Assembly (NCBI GenBank): GCA_049610565.1
Contig: JBMYZR010000005.1
Span: 4,004 to 68,003, forward strand
Origin: UBA8752 sp049610565
GTDB taxonomy: Bacteria; Bacteroidota; Bacteroidia; Flavobacteriales_D; Sanyastnellaceae
Length of the DNA: 64,000 bases
Reading direction: 5' to 3'
Shown here piece by piece: positions 39,001 through 46,815 of this stretch. Under the pieces are notes generated by a model that saw nothing but the letters and a program-made list of their open reading frames with translations, did not search any database and was not told the origin of the DNA. The first letter of the stretch is position 1. Every line of letters starts with the position of its first letter. The position numbers and the translations under genes were made by a program.

Positions 39001-40122
39001 ATGCAGTTCATCGTTTCCAGTACCGCCCTGCTCCGCCAGCTTCAGGCCATCAGCGGCGTGCTCAACAGCAGCAACACCCTGCCGATTCTCGACAATTTCC
39101 TTTTCGAGATTGCCCCGGGAAAGGCCTCCATCAGCGCCAGCGACCTCGAGACGACCATGACCACCACGGTCGAGGTGACGGCGGAGGAGGAAGGCGCCAT
39201 CGCCATTCCGGCCAAGATGCTGCTCGACATCCTCAAGACCTTCGAGGATCTTCCCCTGACGTTCAAGGTGGACCCCAAGACCTGCGGCGTCGAGATGACC
39301 AGCGAGGCTGGCAAATACAAACTCGCCGGCGCCCACGCTGATGAGTTCCCCCGCACCCCCGAGCTCGAGGGGGCCGCTTCCGTGACCTTGAATTCCGACA
39401 CGCTGGCCGAGGCCATCAGCCGCACCCTCTTTGCCGCCGGCAGCGACGACCTCCGTCCGGTGATGAGCGGCATCTTCTTCGAGCTGCGCAGCGACCACCT
39501 CAGCTTCGTGGCCACCGATGCGCACCGCCTCGTCCGCTACGCCCGGAAGGATGCCTCCGCTCCGGAGAACGCCGAGATGATCGTCCCCAAGAAGCCCCTC
39601 AACCTCCTCAAGGGCACCCTGCCCATGACCGACGAGGTGGTGGTCAGCTTCAACGAGGCCAACGCCCATTTCAAGTACGGCGAGATGGACGTGGTGTGCC
39701 GCCTCATCGAGGGCAAGTACCCGAACTACGAGGCGGTCATCCCGAAGGACAACCCAAACTGCATGACCATTGACCGGAAGGACTTCCAGCGGAGCATCCG
39801 GCGTGTGGCCATTTTCGCCAACAAGACGACGCACCAGGTCCGCCTGTCCCTCGCGGGCAGCAGCTTGACCATCAGTGCCGAGGACGTGGACTTCGCCAAC
39901 GAGGCCCGCGAGTCGCTGGCCTGCAGCTACACCGGCGACGACATGGAAATCGGCTTCAACAGCCGTTTCCTGCTGGACATGCTCAACAACCTCGACGCCC
40001 AGCAAATCACCCTCGAGCTCAGCGCCCCGAACCGGGCGGGCATCATCCGCCCCCTTCACGATGGCGAGGCCACCGGCGAGGACATCCTCATGCTGGTCAT
40101 GCCCGTCATGCTCAACGCCTGA
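39001..40122 (+). CDS. dnaN: DNA polymerase III beta subunit (sliding clamp)
   Basis: A 373-residue beta clamp, three topologically equal domains of about 120 residues, which tethers the replicative polymerase to DNA. Recognisable segments are QFIVSSTALLRQLQAISGVL at the start, LFAAGSDDLRPVMSGIFFEL in domain 2 and a C-terminal ILMLVMPVMLNA, which contains the M-P-M-[RLN] end typical of clamps. The ATG at 39001 is chosen since it begins the canonical N-terminus; in-frame extension to 38935 is not supported. dnaA is not nearby. Its stop abuts that of the convergent rhomboid gene in a TGATCA palindrome (40120-40125). Confidence 0.97.
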   Translation: MQFIVSSTALLRQLQAISGVLNSSNTLPILDNFLFEIAPGKASISASDLETTMTTTVEVTAEEEGAIAIPAKMLLDILKTFEDLPLTFKVDPKTCGVEMTSEAGKYKLAGAHADEFPRTPELEGAASVTLNSDTLAEAISRTLFAAGSDDLRPVMSGIFFELRSDHLSFVATDAHRLVRYARKDASAPENAEMIVPKKPLNLLKGTLPMTDEVVVSFNEANAHFKYGEMDVVCRLIEGKYPNYEAVIPKDNPNCMTIDRKDFQRSIRRVAIFANKTTHQVRLSLAGSSLTISAEDVDFANEARESLACSYTGDDMEIGFNSRFLLDMLNNLDAQQITLELSAPNRAGIIRPLHDGEATGEDILMLVMPVMLNA

Positions 40123-41238
40123 TCAGCGTCGGGTCTTCGACTTGATGTGGCCGCCTTGGCGCGGCTTGCGAATCCCGCCCCGGCGGGATTTCGCGTGTTC
40201 TGACGGACGCGGTCCCCGCCACAGGAGGGATTGCCGGCTGTGCGCTCGCCACTCTTCGTCGGGCGTGGGCCGTTCGCTGGTCAGCCAGGTGTCCTCCACG
40301 GCCGCTTCGCCGAGAATGCCGTCGGCTGGGGATTCGAGGATGGCCCGCCGACCAACGCGAAGCGGACCAGCCGCGCGTCCTGCGCTGTGATTGGGGTCAG
40401 CGTTGCGGGCGTGTTCTGGGTGGACGTCCTGCTCCTCATCGTCCTCGTCCACCTCCTCGTCGTCGGGCGGGAGCGGGGGCTTTTGCGGCCCCTCCTTGTG
40501 CCAGGCGATGGCCAGGAAGGTGCCGACCACGGCGCCGGACAGGTGGCCCTGCCAGCTCACGCCCACCTCGATGGGGAAGACGCCCCAGACGATGCTGCCA
40601 TAGAGGAAGGCCACCACCATGGAGACGCGGATGAGCCTCGGGGATTGCCGGATGAGGCCGCTCAAGAACAGAAAGGCGGAGAGGGCGTAGATCACGCCGC
40701 TGAGTCCGATGTGGTTGCCGGGTGCACCGCTGAGCCAGAGGAGCACGCCCGTGGCCATCCACGACCAGCCGAGCACCTTGAATCCCAGGTTGCGGTAGAA
40801 GTAGAGCAGGAGGGCGTTGAGGGAGAAGAAGGAGACGGTGTTGCCCCAGAGGTGCTGGAAGTCTCCGTGAAGGAGGGGCATCGTGAGCACGCCGGCGAGG
40901 CCATCCTTCCGCAGGGGGCGGTTGCCGAACCGGCGGAGTTCGAGGCCGAATTGCGCATCCACGAGAAAGACGGCCCAGATGACCATCAGGATGCTGAGGG
41001 TGACCGTGAGGGTGCGCCGGATGAGGGTCCGGTCGGCGGCCAGCGTGGCCTCATCCGGTCTGACCGAGCGGGCGGGGGCGTAGCGCCGTGAGGGCCGCCA
41101 AGGGCGCGCACCCGGGGCAATGCGCACCGGCTGCGGTCCGGATTCACCGCGCTCCTCCTGGCCGCCCACCGTGTGGGAAGCCCCGCCGAATTGGGGGGGT
41201 GGGGTGGAATTCACACGGTCGTTCGGATAAGAACCCAT
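40123..41238 (-). CDS. Rhomboid family intramembrane serine protease with long charged tail
   Basis: A 371-residue membrane protein. The six-helix rhomboid core is at about residues 75-245: HGDFQHLWGN (His124, His129, Asn133), the catalytic Ser180 in GLSG and His232 in the last helix (WQGHLSG). It cleaves transmembrane substrates. Unusual are the hydrophilic N-terminal about 70 residues and a C-terminal extension of about 120 residues, first strongly acidic (DDEEVDEDDEEQ) and finally strongly basic (KSRRGGIRKPRQGGHIKSK). Substrates are unknown. TATTTTG (41244-41250) lies 5 nt before its ATG. Confidence 0.9.
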   Translation of the reverse strand: MGSYPNDRVNSTPPPQFGGASHTVGGQEERGESGPQPVRIAPGARPWRPSRRYAPARSVRPDEATLAADRTLIRRTLTVTLSILMVIWAVFLVDAQFGLELRRFGNRPLRKDGLAGVLTMPLLHGDFQHLWGNTVSFFSLNALLLYFYRNLGFKVLGWSWMATGVLLWLSGAPGNHIGLSGVIYALSAFLFLSGLIRQSPRLIRVSMVVAFLYGSIVWGVFPIEVGVSWQGHLSGAVVGTFLAIAWHKEGPQKPPLPPDDEEVDEDDEEQDVHPEHARNADPNHSAGRAAGPLRVGRRAILESPADGILGEAAVEDTWLTSERPTPDEEWRAHSRQSLLWRGPRPSEHAKSRRGGIRKPRQGGHIKSKTRR

Positions 41239-41243
41239 GACTA

Positions 41244-41250
41244 CAAAATA
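41244..41250 (-). promoter_or_regulatory. Putative -7 element of the rhomboid gene
   Basis: TATTTTG on the minus strand, consensus with a one-base shorter spacer, ends 5 nt before the ATG at 41238. Confidence 0.35.
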
Positions 41251-41297
41251 GCCCGCAAAACGCAGAACTACATTGAGCCCACGAACCTGAATCGGCT

Positions 41298-42206
41298 ATG
41301 AGCGTCACCGAGTTGCAAGCCCTGATTACCCTGTTGGAAGATCCAGATGAAGGGATCTACACCACCGTCAAGCAGGAACTGGAGAAGATTGGAGAGGCCG
41401 CCGTGCCGCCACTGAGAAGGGCCCTCGAGGAGGAGGGACACGGCGCCGTGTTCGTGGAACGCGCCAAGGCGTTGCTCGATCAGTTGGCCACCGAGGAGGT
41501 GCGCGGTCAGTTCGTCGACTGGATTGATTCCGCCGAGCACGGCGTGGCGGAAGCCCTCGTGCTCATCAACCAATACGTCGATCCCGCTGCCGGCAGCGCC
41601 GAGCTGAAGGCGACGATGGAGCGCATTCGTCAGGACATCTGGCTCGAACTCAACGACGACATGACCGCCCTCGAACAGGTGCGGGTCATCAACCGGATTT
41701 TCTTCGAACACCACGGTTTCGAAGGCACCCGCGGCGGCGCTGCCCGTCCGCACCACGCGCTTCCGAGTGAAGTGGTGTCCCAACGCAAGGGCAATTCCCT
41801 CGCTCTCGGTGCGGTGTACCTCGCCATGGCGCAGGAGCTGCACCTGCCGATTCACGGGGTCAACCTGCCCAACCATTTCATCCTCGCCTACTGTGATGGG
41901 GGACACCTCGGAGAGTTCACCGAAGGCGGAGGACCGGGTAGCGTGCTGTTCTACATCAACCCGTTCAACAAGGGCGGCGTCATCCATCCGGATGAGGTCA
42001 ACGCTTTCCTCGGGCACCTCGACCTCCCGGTCGACCAACGCCATTGCGGTCCGTGCCACCCCATCGACGTGGTCCGGCGCCTCATCGGCAACCTCGCCTA
42101 TGCCTTCGAGCGTCAGGAAGACCTGGGGCAGGCCGAGCGCATGCGCGAGCTGCTCTTTTTCGTGGAAGGGTGTTCAGCCCCGCAGGGCGCCGAGCGTGCG
42201 GAATAA
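41298..42206 (+). CDS. Transglutaminase-like SirB1 family protein
   Basis: A 302-residue protein of the Transglut_core2/SirB1 group (COG2912). The N-terminal about 100 residues are helical, perhaps HEAT-like (LEDPDEGIYTTVKQELEKIG). The core has IFFEHHGFEGTR, then RKGNSLALGAVYLAMAQELHLPIHGVNLPNHFILAY, in which a serine or asparagine stands where true transglutaminases have cysteine, so catalysis is doubtful, as in the family generally. A TACATTG box (41269-41275) is 22 nt before the ATG. Its 3' end overlaps the convergent sugar transferase gene by 33 bp. Confidence 0.85.
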   Translation: MSVTELQALITLLEDPDEGIYTTVKQELEKIGEAAVPPLRRALEEEGHGAVFVERAKALLDQLATEEVRGQFVDWIDSAEHGVAEALVLINQYVDPAAGSAELKATMERIRQDIWLELNDDMTALEQVRVINRIFFEHHGFEGTRGGAARPHHALPSEVVSQRKGNSLALGAVYLAMAQELHLPIHGVNLPNHFILAYCDGGHLGEFTEGGGPGSVLFYINPFNKGGVIHPDEVNAFLGHLDLPVDQRHCGPCHPIDVVRRLIGNLAYAFERQEDLGQAERMRELLFFVEGCSAPQGAERAE

Positions 42207-42761
42207 CAGGCGCAGGTCCCCCAGCATGGACCGCCGGTCCGCGTAATCGGACTGCATCTTGAGTTTCTCGGGGAGGATGACCTCCCGATAAGCGGTGTCC
42301 GCATCTGCGGCTGCCGCGAGTTGCCTGCCCTCATCGCGGAAGGCGAGGGAGTCCGGACCGGTGATGCCGGGACGGACGGACAGCACCTTGCGCCAACGGG
42401 GGTCCTCCACGTCCACGTATTCCGGCACTTCGGGACGGGGACCGACCAGGCTCATGTGGCCGAACAACACGTTGAGGAGCTGGGGAAATTCATCCAGCCG
42501 GCGCCGCCGGAGCCACTGCCCGGTGGGCGTGATGCGCGGATCCCGGTCGCCGGAGGTGACGGCGGCTGTGGGCGCGGAGGCCACCTGCATGGTCCGGAAC
42601 TTCAGGATGGAAAATGGCGTGCCGTGCCGCCCGATTCTCGTTTGCCGGAAGAGAACAGGGCGCCCTTCCTTCAACAGGATGACCAGCCCGATGGCACAGA
42701 GTGGCAGGGCGAGAAGGACGAGCAGGGCAAAGGAGACGAGAAGGTCGAATGCCCGCTTCAT
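42174..42761 (-). CDS. Initiating sugar-phosphate transferase (PglC/WcaJ C-terminal type)
   Basis: A 195-residue monotopic phosphoglycosyl transferase that loads the first sugar phosphate on undecaprenyl phosphate. One N-terminal membrane helix (about 7-30) is followed by the family motifs GRPVLFRQTRIGRHGTPFSI, LKFRTM, the RRRRLDEFPQLLN segment and GHMSLVGPRPEVPEY. It is the short PglC-like form without the extra WcaJ membrane region. It overlaps the DegT aminotransferase by ATGA (42758-42761), a pairing as in pathways that make UDP-acetamido sugars for O-glycans. Confidence 0.93.
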   Translation of the reverse strand: MKRAFDLLVSFALLVLLALPLCAIGLVILLKEGRPVLFRQTRIGRHGTPFSILKFRTMQVASAPTAAVTSGDRDPRITPTGQWLRRRRLDEFPQLLNVLFGHMSLVGPRPEVPEYVDVEDPRWRKVLSVRPGITGPDSLAFRDEGRQLAAAADADTAYREVILPEKLKMQSDYADRRSMLGDLRLLFRTLGALRG

Positions 42762-44032
42762 GATGCGGCGTCTTCTCGCAGGATGTCCCCGTGCCCTTGG
42801 CGCACAGCTGCCGCGACCCGGTCCACATCCTCCAGGGTCAGGTGGAGGTGGACGGGCAGGCTGATTTCGCAGGCATAGGCGGACAGGGCATGGGGGTGGT
42901 CCTCGATGCGCTCTCCCCGGCTGGCATGTGCGGTGAGCAGGGGAAGGGGCTGGAAGTGGACGTTGGTGGCGATGCTGTCCGCGCTCAAGCGGTCGATGAG
43001 CCGGTCCCGCTGGGATTCTGACAGCCGGGGAAGGCGGAGCGGGTAGAGGTGGTCGGAGCCGGTCCGGTCCGCGTTGGACCGCAGGGGAAGGAGGGCGTCA
43101 TGCCACCCGGAGAAGGCCGCATCGTACCGGTCGCAGAGGGCCTTCCGCCTGGCCAGGTCTTCCGGGTATCGCGTCAGGGCCACACGCCCCATGGCCGCCT
43201 GGATGTCGGTCATGTTGCATTTGAACCCGGGGCGTTCCACATCATAGCGCCAGGCACCGGCCTTGTTGGACTGGAATTTGGCAGCGGCATCCTTGCTCTG
43301 GCCATGGAGCAGGCCCGTGCGCAGGGTGGCGTGCACGGCCGCGCCATCGAAGGAAGGCGGCAGGGAAATCGCAGCGGCTCCGCCTTCTGCCGTCGTGAGG
43401 TTTTTGACAGCGTGAAAGGAGAATACGGCGATGTCAGCGAGGGAGGCGGCAGGAGCGTTCCCAATCAGCGCGCCCAGCGAATGGGCGGCATCGGACAACA
43501 GCAAGGGCCGGCCCAATCGTTCCTGGACCTCTCCCCGCGCGTCGAACCCGTGCTCGGCGGACCACGCTGACAGCGCCTCGGTCCAGCCGGCCACCTGAAC
43601 GGGCCAGCCGCCGATGTCCACCGGCATGACCACCTTGGTGCGCGGCGTGAGATGGGGGAGGATGGCCTCCCACGTGAGGTTGAACCCATCGGCCTGCTCC
43701 CCGCCCGGCAAATCGACCATCACCGGCTCCGCTCCGCGGTGCAGCACCACATTGGCCGTCGCGCAATAGGTGTAGGAGGGCAGGATCACCTCGTCACCCG
43801 GACCCACCCCGAACCAGTCGAGGATGACGCCGGCCAATCCGGTCCAGGATCCGCCACACAGGACGTGGTCCACCTGGGCATAGGCAGCCAGTTCGCGCTC
43901 GAAGGCCGCGGTCTCCGGCCCGGTGGTGATCCACCCGGACCGCAGGACGCGTTCCACGGCTTGGATCGTGGCCTCATCGATGAAGGGCGGGGCGAAGGCA
44001 ATGGGCCTTGGCGGTTGTTGACGCGCGTCCAT
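42758..44032 (-). CDS. DegT/DnrJ/EryC1/StrS family sugar aminotransferase
   Basis: A 424-residue PLP-dependent sugar aminotransferase. Asp181 in LLLSDAAHSLGA binds the pyridine nitrogen and Lys210 in VFSFHAVKNLTTAEGGA is the Schiff-base lysine, the pattern of ArnB/PglE-type enzymes. EVILPSYTYCATANVVLHRG and MVDLPGG fit too. The substrate is likely a 4-keto nucleotide sugar, made for the glycan started by the adjacent transferase. The start at 44032 is chosen since conserved residues start just after; a weak box CAACTTCG (44038-44045) lies 5 nt before it. Confidence 0.92.
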   Translation of the reverse strand: MDARQQPPRPIAFAPPFIDEATIQAVERVLRSGWITTGPETAAFERELAAYAQVDHVLCGGSWTGLAGVILDWFGVGPGDEVILPSYTYCATANVVLHRGAEPVMVDLPGGEQADGFNLTWEAILPHLTPRTKVVMPVDIGGWPVQVAGWTEALSAWSAEHGFDARGEVQERLGRPLLLSDAAHSLGALIGNAPAASLADIAVFSFHAVKNLTTAEGGAAAISLPPSFDGAAVHATLRTGLLHGQSKDAAAKFQSNKAGAWRYDVERPGFKCNMTDIQAAMGRVALTRYPEDLARRKALCDRYDAAFSGWHDALLPLRSNADRTGSDHLYPLRLPRLSESQRDRLIDRLSADSIATNVHFQPLPLLTAHASRGERIEDHPHALSAYACEISLPVHLHLTLEDVDRVAAAVRQGHGDILREDAAS

Positions 44033-44103
44033 GGATGCGAAGTTGGGGCGGCGGCGTGAATTCCCACCCTCGGCGCTACCTTCACGGTCCAAAGAGTGTC
44101 GCC

Positions 44104-44337
44104 ATGTGGATGGAAAAGGACAACCGGCTCGTCAGGGAATTCCGCTTCAAGGACTTTCAGGAAGCCTTCACCTTCATGACGCGCGTGGCCTTCCTCGCTG
44201 AGCAGCAGGCCCATCACCCCGTCTTCCACAACGAATTCAGCTACGTGCGAATCGAGCTGAACACCCATGACGCGGGGCACATGGTGACGGACCGGGACCG
44301 TCGGCTGGCCGACGCCATCGACACCCTCCTTCAGTGA
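44104..44337 (+). CDS. Pterin-4a-carbinolamine dehydratase-like protein
   Basis: A 77-residue 4a-hydroxytetrahydrobiopterin dehydratase of the PhhB/DCoH family, which recycles the pterin cofactor of aromatic amino acid hydroxylases. The signature EQQAHHPVFHNEFSYVRIELNTHDAGHMVTDRD holds the His-His-Pro pair and the late His of the active site. The N-terminus is short compared with longer members of about 95-110 residues, but domain content is complete. The hydroxylase is not in the window. A bidirectional terminator follows at 44396. Confidence 0.88.
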   Translation: MWMEKDNRLVREFRFKDFQEAFTFMTRVAFLAEQQAHHPVFHNEFSYVRIELNTHDAGHMVTDRDRRLADAIDTLLQ

Positions 44338-44395
44338 TCTGCCCCAGCATCTCGGCTTCGGGGTGCAGACCAGTGAGTGGGAAATGGACCCCATG

Positions 44396-44423
44396 AAAAA
44401 GGCCCTCCGAAGAGGGCCTTTTT
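44396..44423. terminator. Bidirectional rho-independent terminator
   Basis: AAAAAGGCCCTC (44396-44407), loop CGAA, GAGGGCCTTTTT (44412-44423): a perfect 12-bp stem with A/T tails on both strands. It can end transcripts of the pterin dehydratase gene on the plus strand and of the DUF1573 gene on the minus strand. It is the strongest terminator in the window. Confidence 0.9.
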
Positions 44424-44442
44424 CGTGTCGTTGAAGAGGGAA

Positions 44443-44982
44443 TCACTTGCCGGCCTCTGCGTCGGCTGCGGGCAGCACGTTGGCAGAGATGGTGATGCGG
44501 GTCTGCTCCGGCACAGTGTTGGCGTTGACGGTGACCGTCTTGGTGTTCTTCTTGCCACCGGCACCGCCTTTGCCCTTGGAGTTGAACTTCACCTCGATTT
44601 CACCCTCTGCGCCGGGCGCGATGGGCTCCTTCGGGCACTGGGGGACGGTGCAGCCGCAGGATCCCTTGCAGCGATTGAGGACCAAGGGCTCGTCACCCGT
44701 GTTGGTGAACTTGAAGATGTGGGTGACCACGTCGCCATCGGTGATGGTGCCGAAGTCGTGGGCGTTCTCGGCGAAGGTGATGGAGGTCGTGGGGCCAGCC
44801 TCGGCCGGTGCCTCCGGCGTCTTGGCGGCGTCGCGGGCCGGGTCCATCTTGGTTTCGGGGGCAGCGGCCTCCTGCTTGGCGGGGGCGTCGGTCTCGGGGG
44901 CGCTTCCACCGTCCTCGCTGCCGGCACAGGCAATCAGGAGAACGGGAAGGGCAAACAGGGAAAGGGAACGTGCGATGTTCAT
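44443..44982 (-). CDS. DUF1573 lipoprotein
   Basis: A 179-residue exported lipoprotein: signal peptide with lipobox LLIAC, Cys19, then a Ser/Ala/Pro/Glu-rich linker (about 20-65), then one DUF1573 immunoglobulin-like domain (about 66-175: HDFGTITDGDVVTHIFKFTNTG, RCKGSCGCTVPQCPKEPIAPG). The three closely spaced cysteines after residue 100 are the family signature and may bind a ligand or form a disulfide. The family is abundant in Bacteroidota, function unknown. A box TAATTTCG (45002-45009) is 19 nt before its ATG. Confidence 0.92.
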   Translation of the reverse strand: MNIARSLSLFALPVLLIACAGSEDGGSAPETDAPAKQEAAAPETKMDPARDAAKTPEAPAEAGPTTSITFAENAHDFGTITDGDVVTHIFKFTNTGDEPLVLNRCKGSCGCTVPQCPKEPIAPGAEGEIEVKFNSKGKGGAGGKKNTKTVTVNANTVPEQTRITISANVLPAADAEAGK

Positions 44983-45001
44983 GGGTCTCTATCGTATGGT
45001 T

Positions 45002-45009
45002 CGAAATTA
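45002..45009 (-). promoter_or_regulatory. Putative -7 element of the DUF1573 gene
   Basis: TAATTTCG on the minus strand ends 19 nt before the ATG at 44982, predicting a leader of about 13 nt. Confidence 0.4.
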
Positions 45010-45068
45010 ATTCAGGTCGGCAGTCGGAGGGCGGTCGGGGACCGGGTTGTTCCGCACCGGGGCGTGGA

Positions 45069-46685
45069 TTACCGGTGGCTCACTCCGCTGGCTTTGTATG
45101 TGCCATCCTTGAGCACCTCGAGGCCCCGGTTGTAGATGGGGTTGATGGGGTTGAACACCTCGTAGAAGGCCGTGGTGTCGAAGAGGGTCCGGGCGAGTAT
45201 GGCCTTCAGGCGCAATTCAATGGCGCGGTAGCTCGTGGTCCAGTCCGCTTCCACAAAGGGGATGTCCTCGGATTCACCCAAGGCAATGAGGCCGTCGAGC
45301 AGCGCCTGTTCCACGCCCGATTCGGCGATGAAGGCCGCGCGGTCCGCGTATTTCTCCTCGAGCCTTTTGCGGTTGCCGTCGACGTATTCGAGGACGGCCC
45401 GGTTGAAGAGCCCGGTGCGGAGGAGGTCCGTGAAGTAGGTGCTGTTCATGCTCGTGTCGATGGGCACGAACACGTCGGGCAGGATGCCGCCGCCGCCGTA
45501 GACCGTGCGGCCCAGCTGCAAGGTCTCGTACCGCAGGCTGTCGGGCAGGTCGAGGCTGTCCAGGGACATCAGTTCACCCTTCTCGAACCGCTCGTACTTC
45601 TCCCGGCGGTAGGCGTCGACCCCTTCGTCGTAGGGCTTCTGGATGCAGCGGCCCGACGGCGTGAAATACTGTTGGACGGTCAGCCTCACGGCGCTGCCGT
45701 CGGGCAGGCGGACGGGGCGCTGCACGAGGCCTTTGCCGAATGTGCGGCGCCCGACAATCAGGCCGCGGTCCCAATCCTGCACGGCACCGCTCACGATTTC
45801 ACTCGCGCTGGCACTCGATCCATCCACGAGCACCACCAGGCGGCCCTTCTCGAAGCGCCCTTCCGTGTCCGATACGCGGTCCTCCCGGGGAAAGGAGCGG
45901 CCGTCCGTGTACACGATGAGGCGGTCGTCGGAAAGGAATTCGTCGCCCATGGCGATGGCCGTGTTGAGCATGCCGCCCCCGTTGCCCTGAAGGTCGAGGA
46001 CCAGGTCCTTCATGCCATCGGCCTCGAGCTTGTCTAGCGCGTCGTGCAGCTCGCCCATCGTCTCCTTGGAGAAGCGGTTGACCTTGATGTAGCCGATGCG
46101 GTCGTCCACCATGTAGCTCGCGTCCACGGAGAAGATGGGAATCTTGTCCCGCTCGATGTCGAAGTGGATCAGGTCCTTGGCCTTGCCGCGCCGGATGCCC
46201 ACGTCCACGTGGGTGCCCTTGGGGCCCTTGAGCCGGTCCATGACGCCCTTGTTGCGGATGCCGATGCCAGCCACCACCTCTCCATCCACCTCGACGATGC
46301 GGTCGCCGGACATGATGCCGAGGCGTTCGCTCGGTCCCCCGGCAATGGTCGAGACCACCATGATGGTGTCCTTCATGATGTTGAAGCGGACCCCGATGCC
46401 CTCAAACTTGCCGTTGAGCGGTTCATCGGCTTGTTGCAGGTCCTCAGCGGGGATGTAGACCGAATGCGGATCGAGGTCCTCGAGCATGCCCCGGATGGCC
46501 GTTTCGACCAGCCCGTCGAGGTCCACGCTGTCGACATACATGCGGTTCATGTAGTAGAGCAGGGTGTTGAACTTCTCGCCTTGCTCCTGAACGGATTCCT
46601 GGGCACCCAGGTCCACGGGGGAGGACACAATGGCGGCAAGGGCGAGGGCGGGAATCAAACGGAATGGACGGGGGAGTCGACGCAT
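45069..46685 (-). CDS. S41 family C-terminal processing peptidase (CtpA/Prc-like)
   Basis: A 538-residue exported serine protease. After a signal peptide (to LGAQ, about residue 29) come a helical N-terminal region, a PDZ domain (about 88-180: GIGVRFNIMKDTIMVVSTIAGGPSERLGIMSGDRIVEVDG) and the catalytic S41 domain (about 190-400). The nucleophile lies in GSSASASEI (about Ser293) and the general base is Lys318 in RTFGKGLVQ. The last about 130 residues are helical. Typical roles are trimming of exported or cell-wall-associated proteins. The start is fixed by the signal peptide and a TATATTTCG box (46689-46697); in-frame extension upstream would run through the promoter. Confidence 0.93.
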   Translation of the reverse strand: MRRLPRPFRLIPALALAAIVSSPVDLGAQESVQEQGEKFNTLLYYMNRMYVDSVDLDGLVETAIRGMLEDLDPHSVYIPAEDLQQADEPLNGKFEGIGVRFNIMKDTIMVVSTIAGGPSERLGIMSGDRIVEVDGEVVAGIGIRNKGVMDRLKGPKGTHVDVGIRRGKAKDLIHFDIERDKIPIFSVDASYMVDDRIGYIKVNRFSKETMGELHDALDKLEADGMKDLVLDLQGNGGGMLNTAIAMGDEFLSDDRLIVYTDGRSFPREDRVSDTEGRFEKGRLVVLVDGSSASASEIVSGAVQDWDRGLIVGRRTFGKGLVQRPVRLPDGSAVRLTVQQYFTPSGRCIQKPYDEGVDAYRREKYERFEKGELMSLDSLDLPDSLRYETLQLGRTVYGGGGILPDVFVPIDTSMNSTYFTDLLRTGLFNRAVLEYVDGNRKRLEEKYADRAAFIAESGVEQALLDGLIALGESEDIPFVEADWTTSYRAIELRLKAILARTLFDTTAFYEVFNPINPIYNRGLEVLKDGTYKASGVSHR

Positions 46686-46688
46686 GCT

Positions 46689-46697
46689 CGAAATATA
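46689..46697 (-). promoter_or_regulatory. Putative -7 element of the S41 peptidase gene
   Basis: TATATTTCG on the minus strand, a TAnnTTTCG form, ends 3 nt before the ATG at 46685. Confidence 0.4.
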
Positions 46698-46815
46698 CGG
46701 GGCGCGGTCGCGCGTCTCCCCGCCCTTCGTTGCCCCAATTCCCAAAAAATGGGTGCACACCGAGGCGTACCTTGCAGGCGGAGCCCACCCTTTTGTGGAG
46801 TCCACCTGCACCGCC

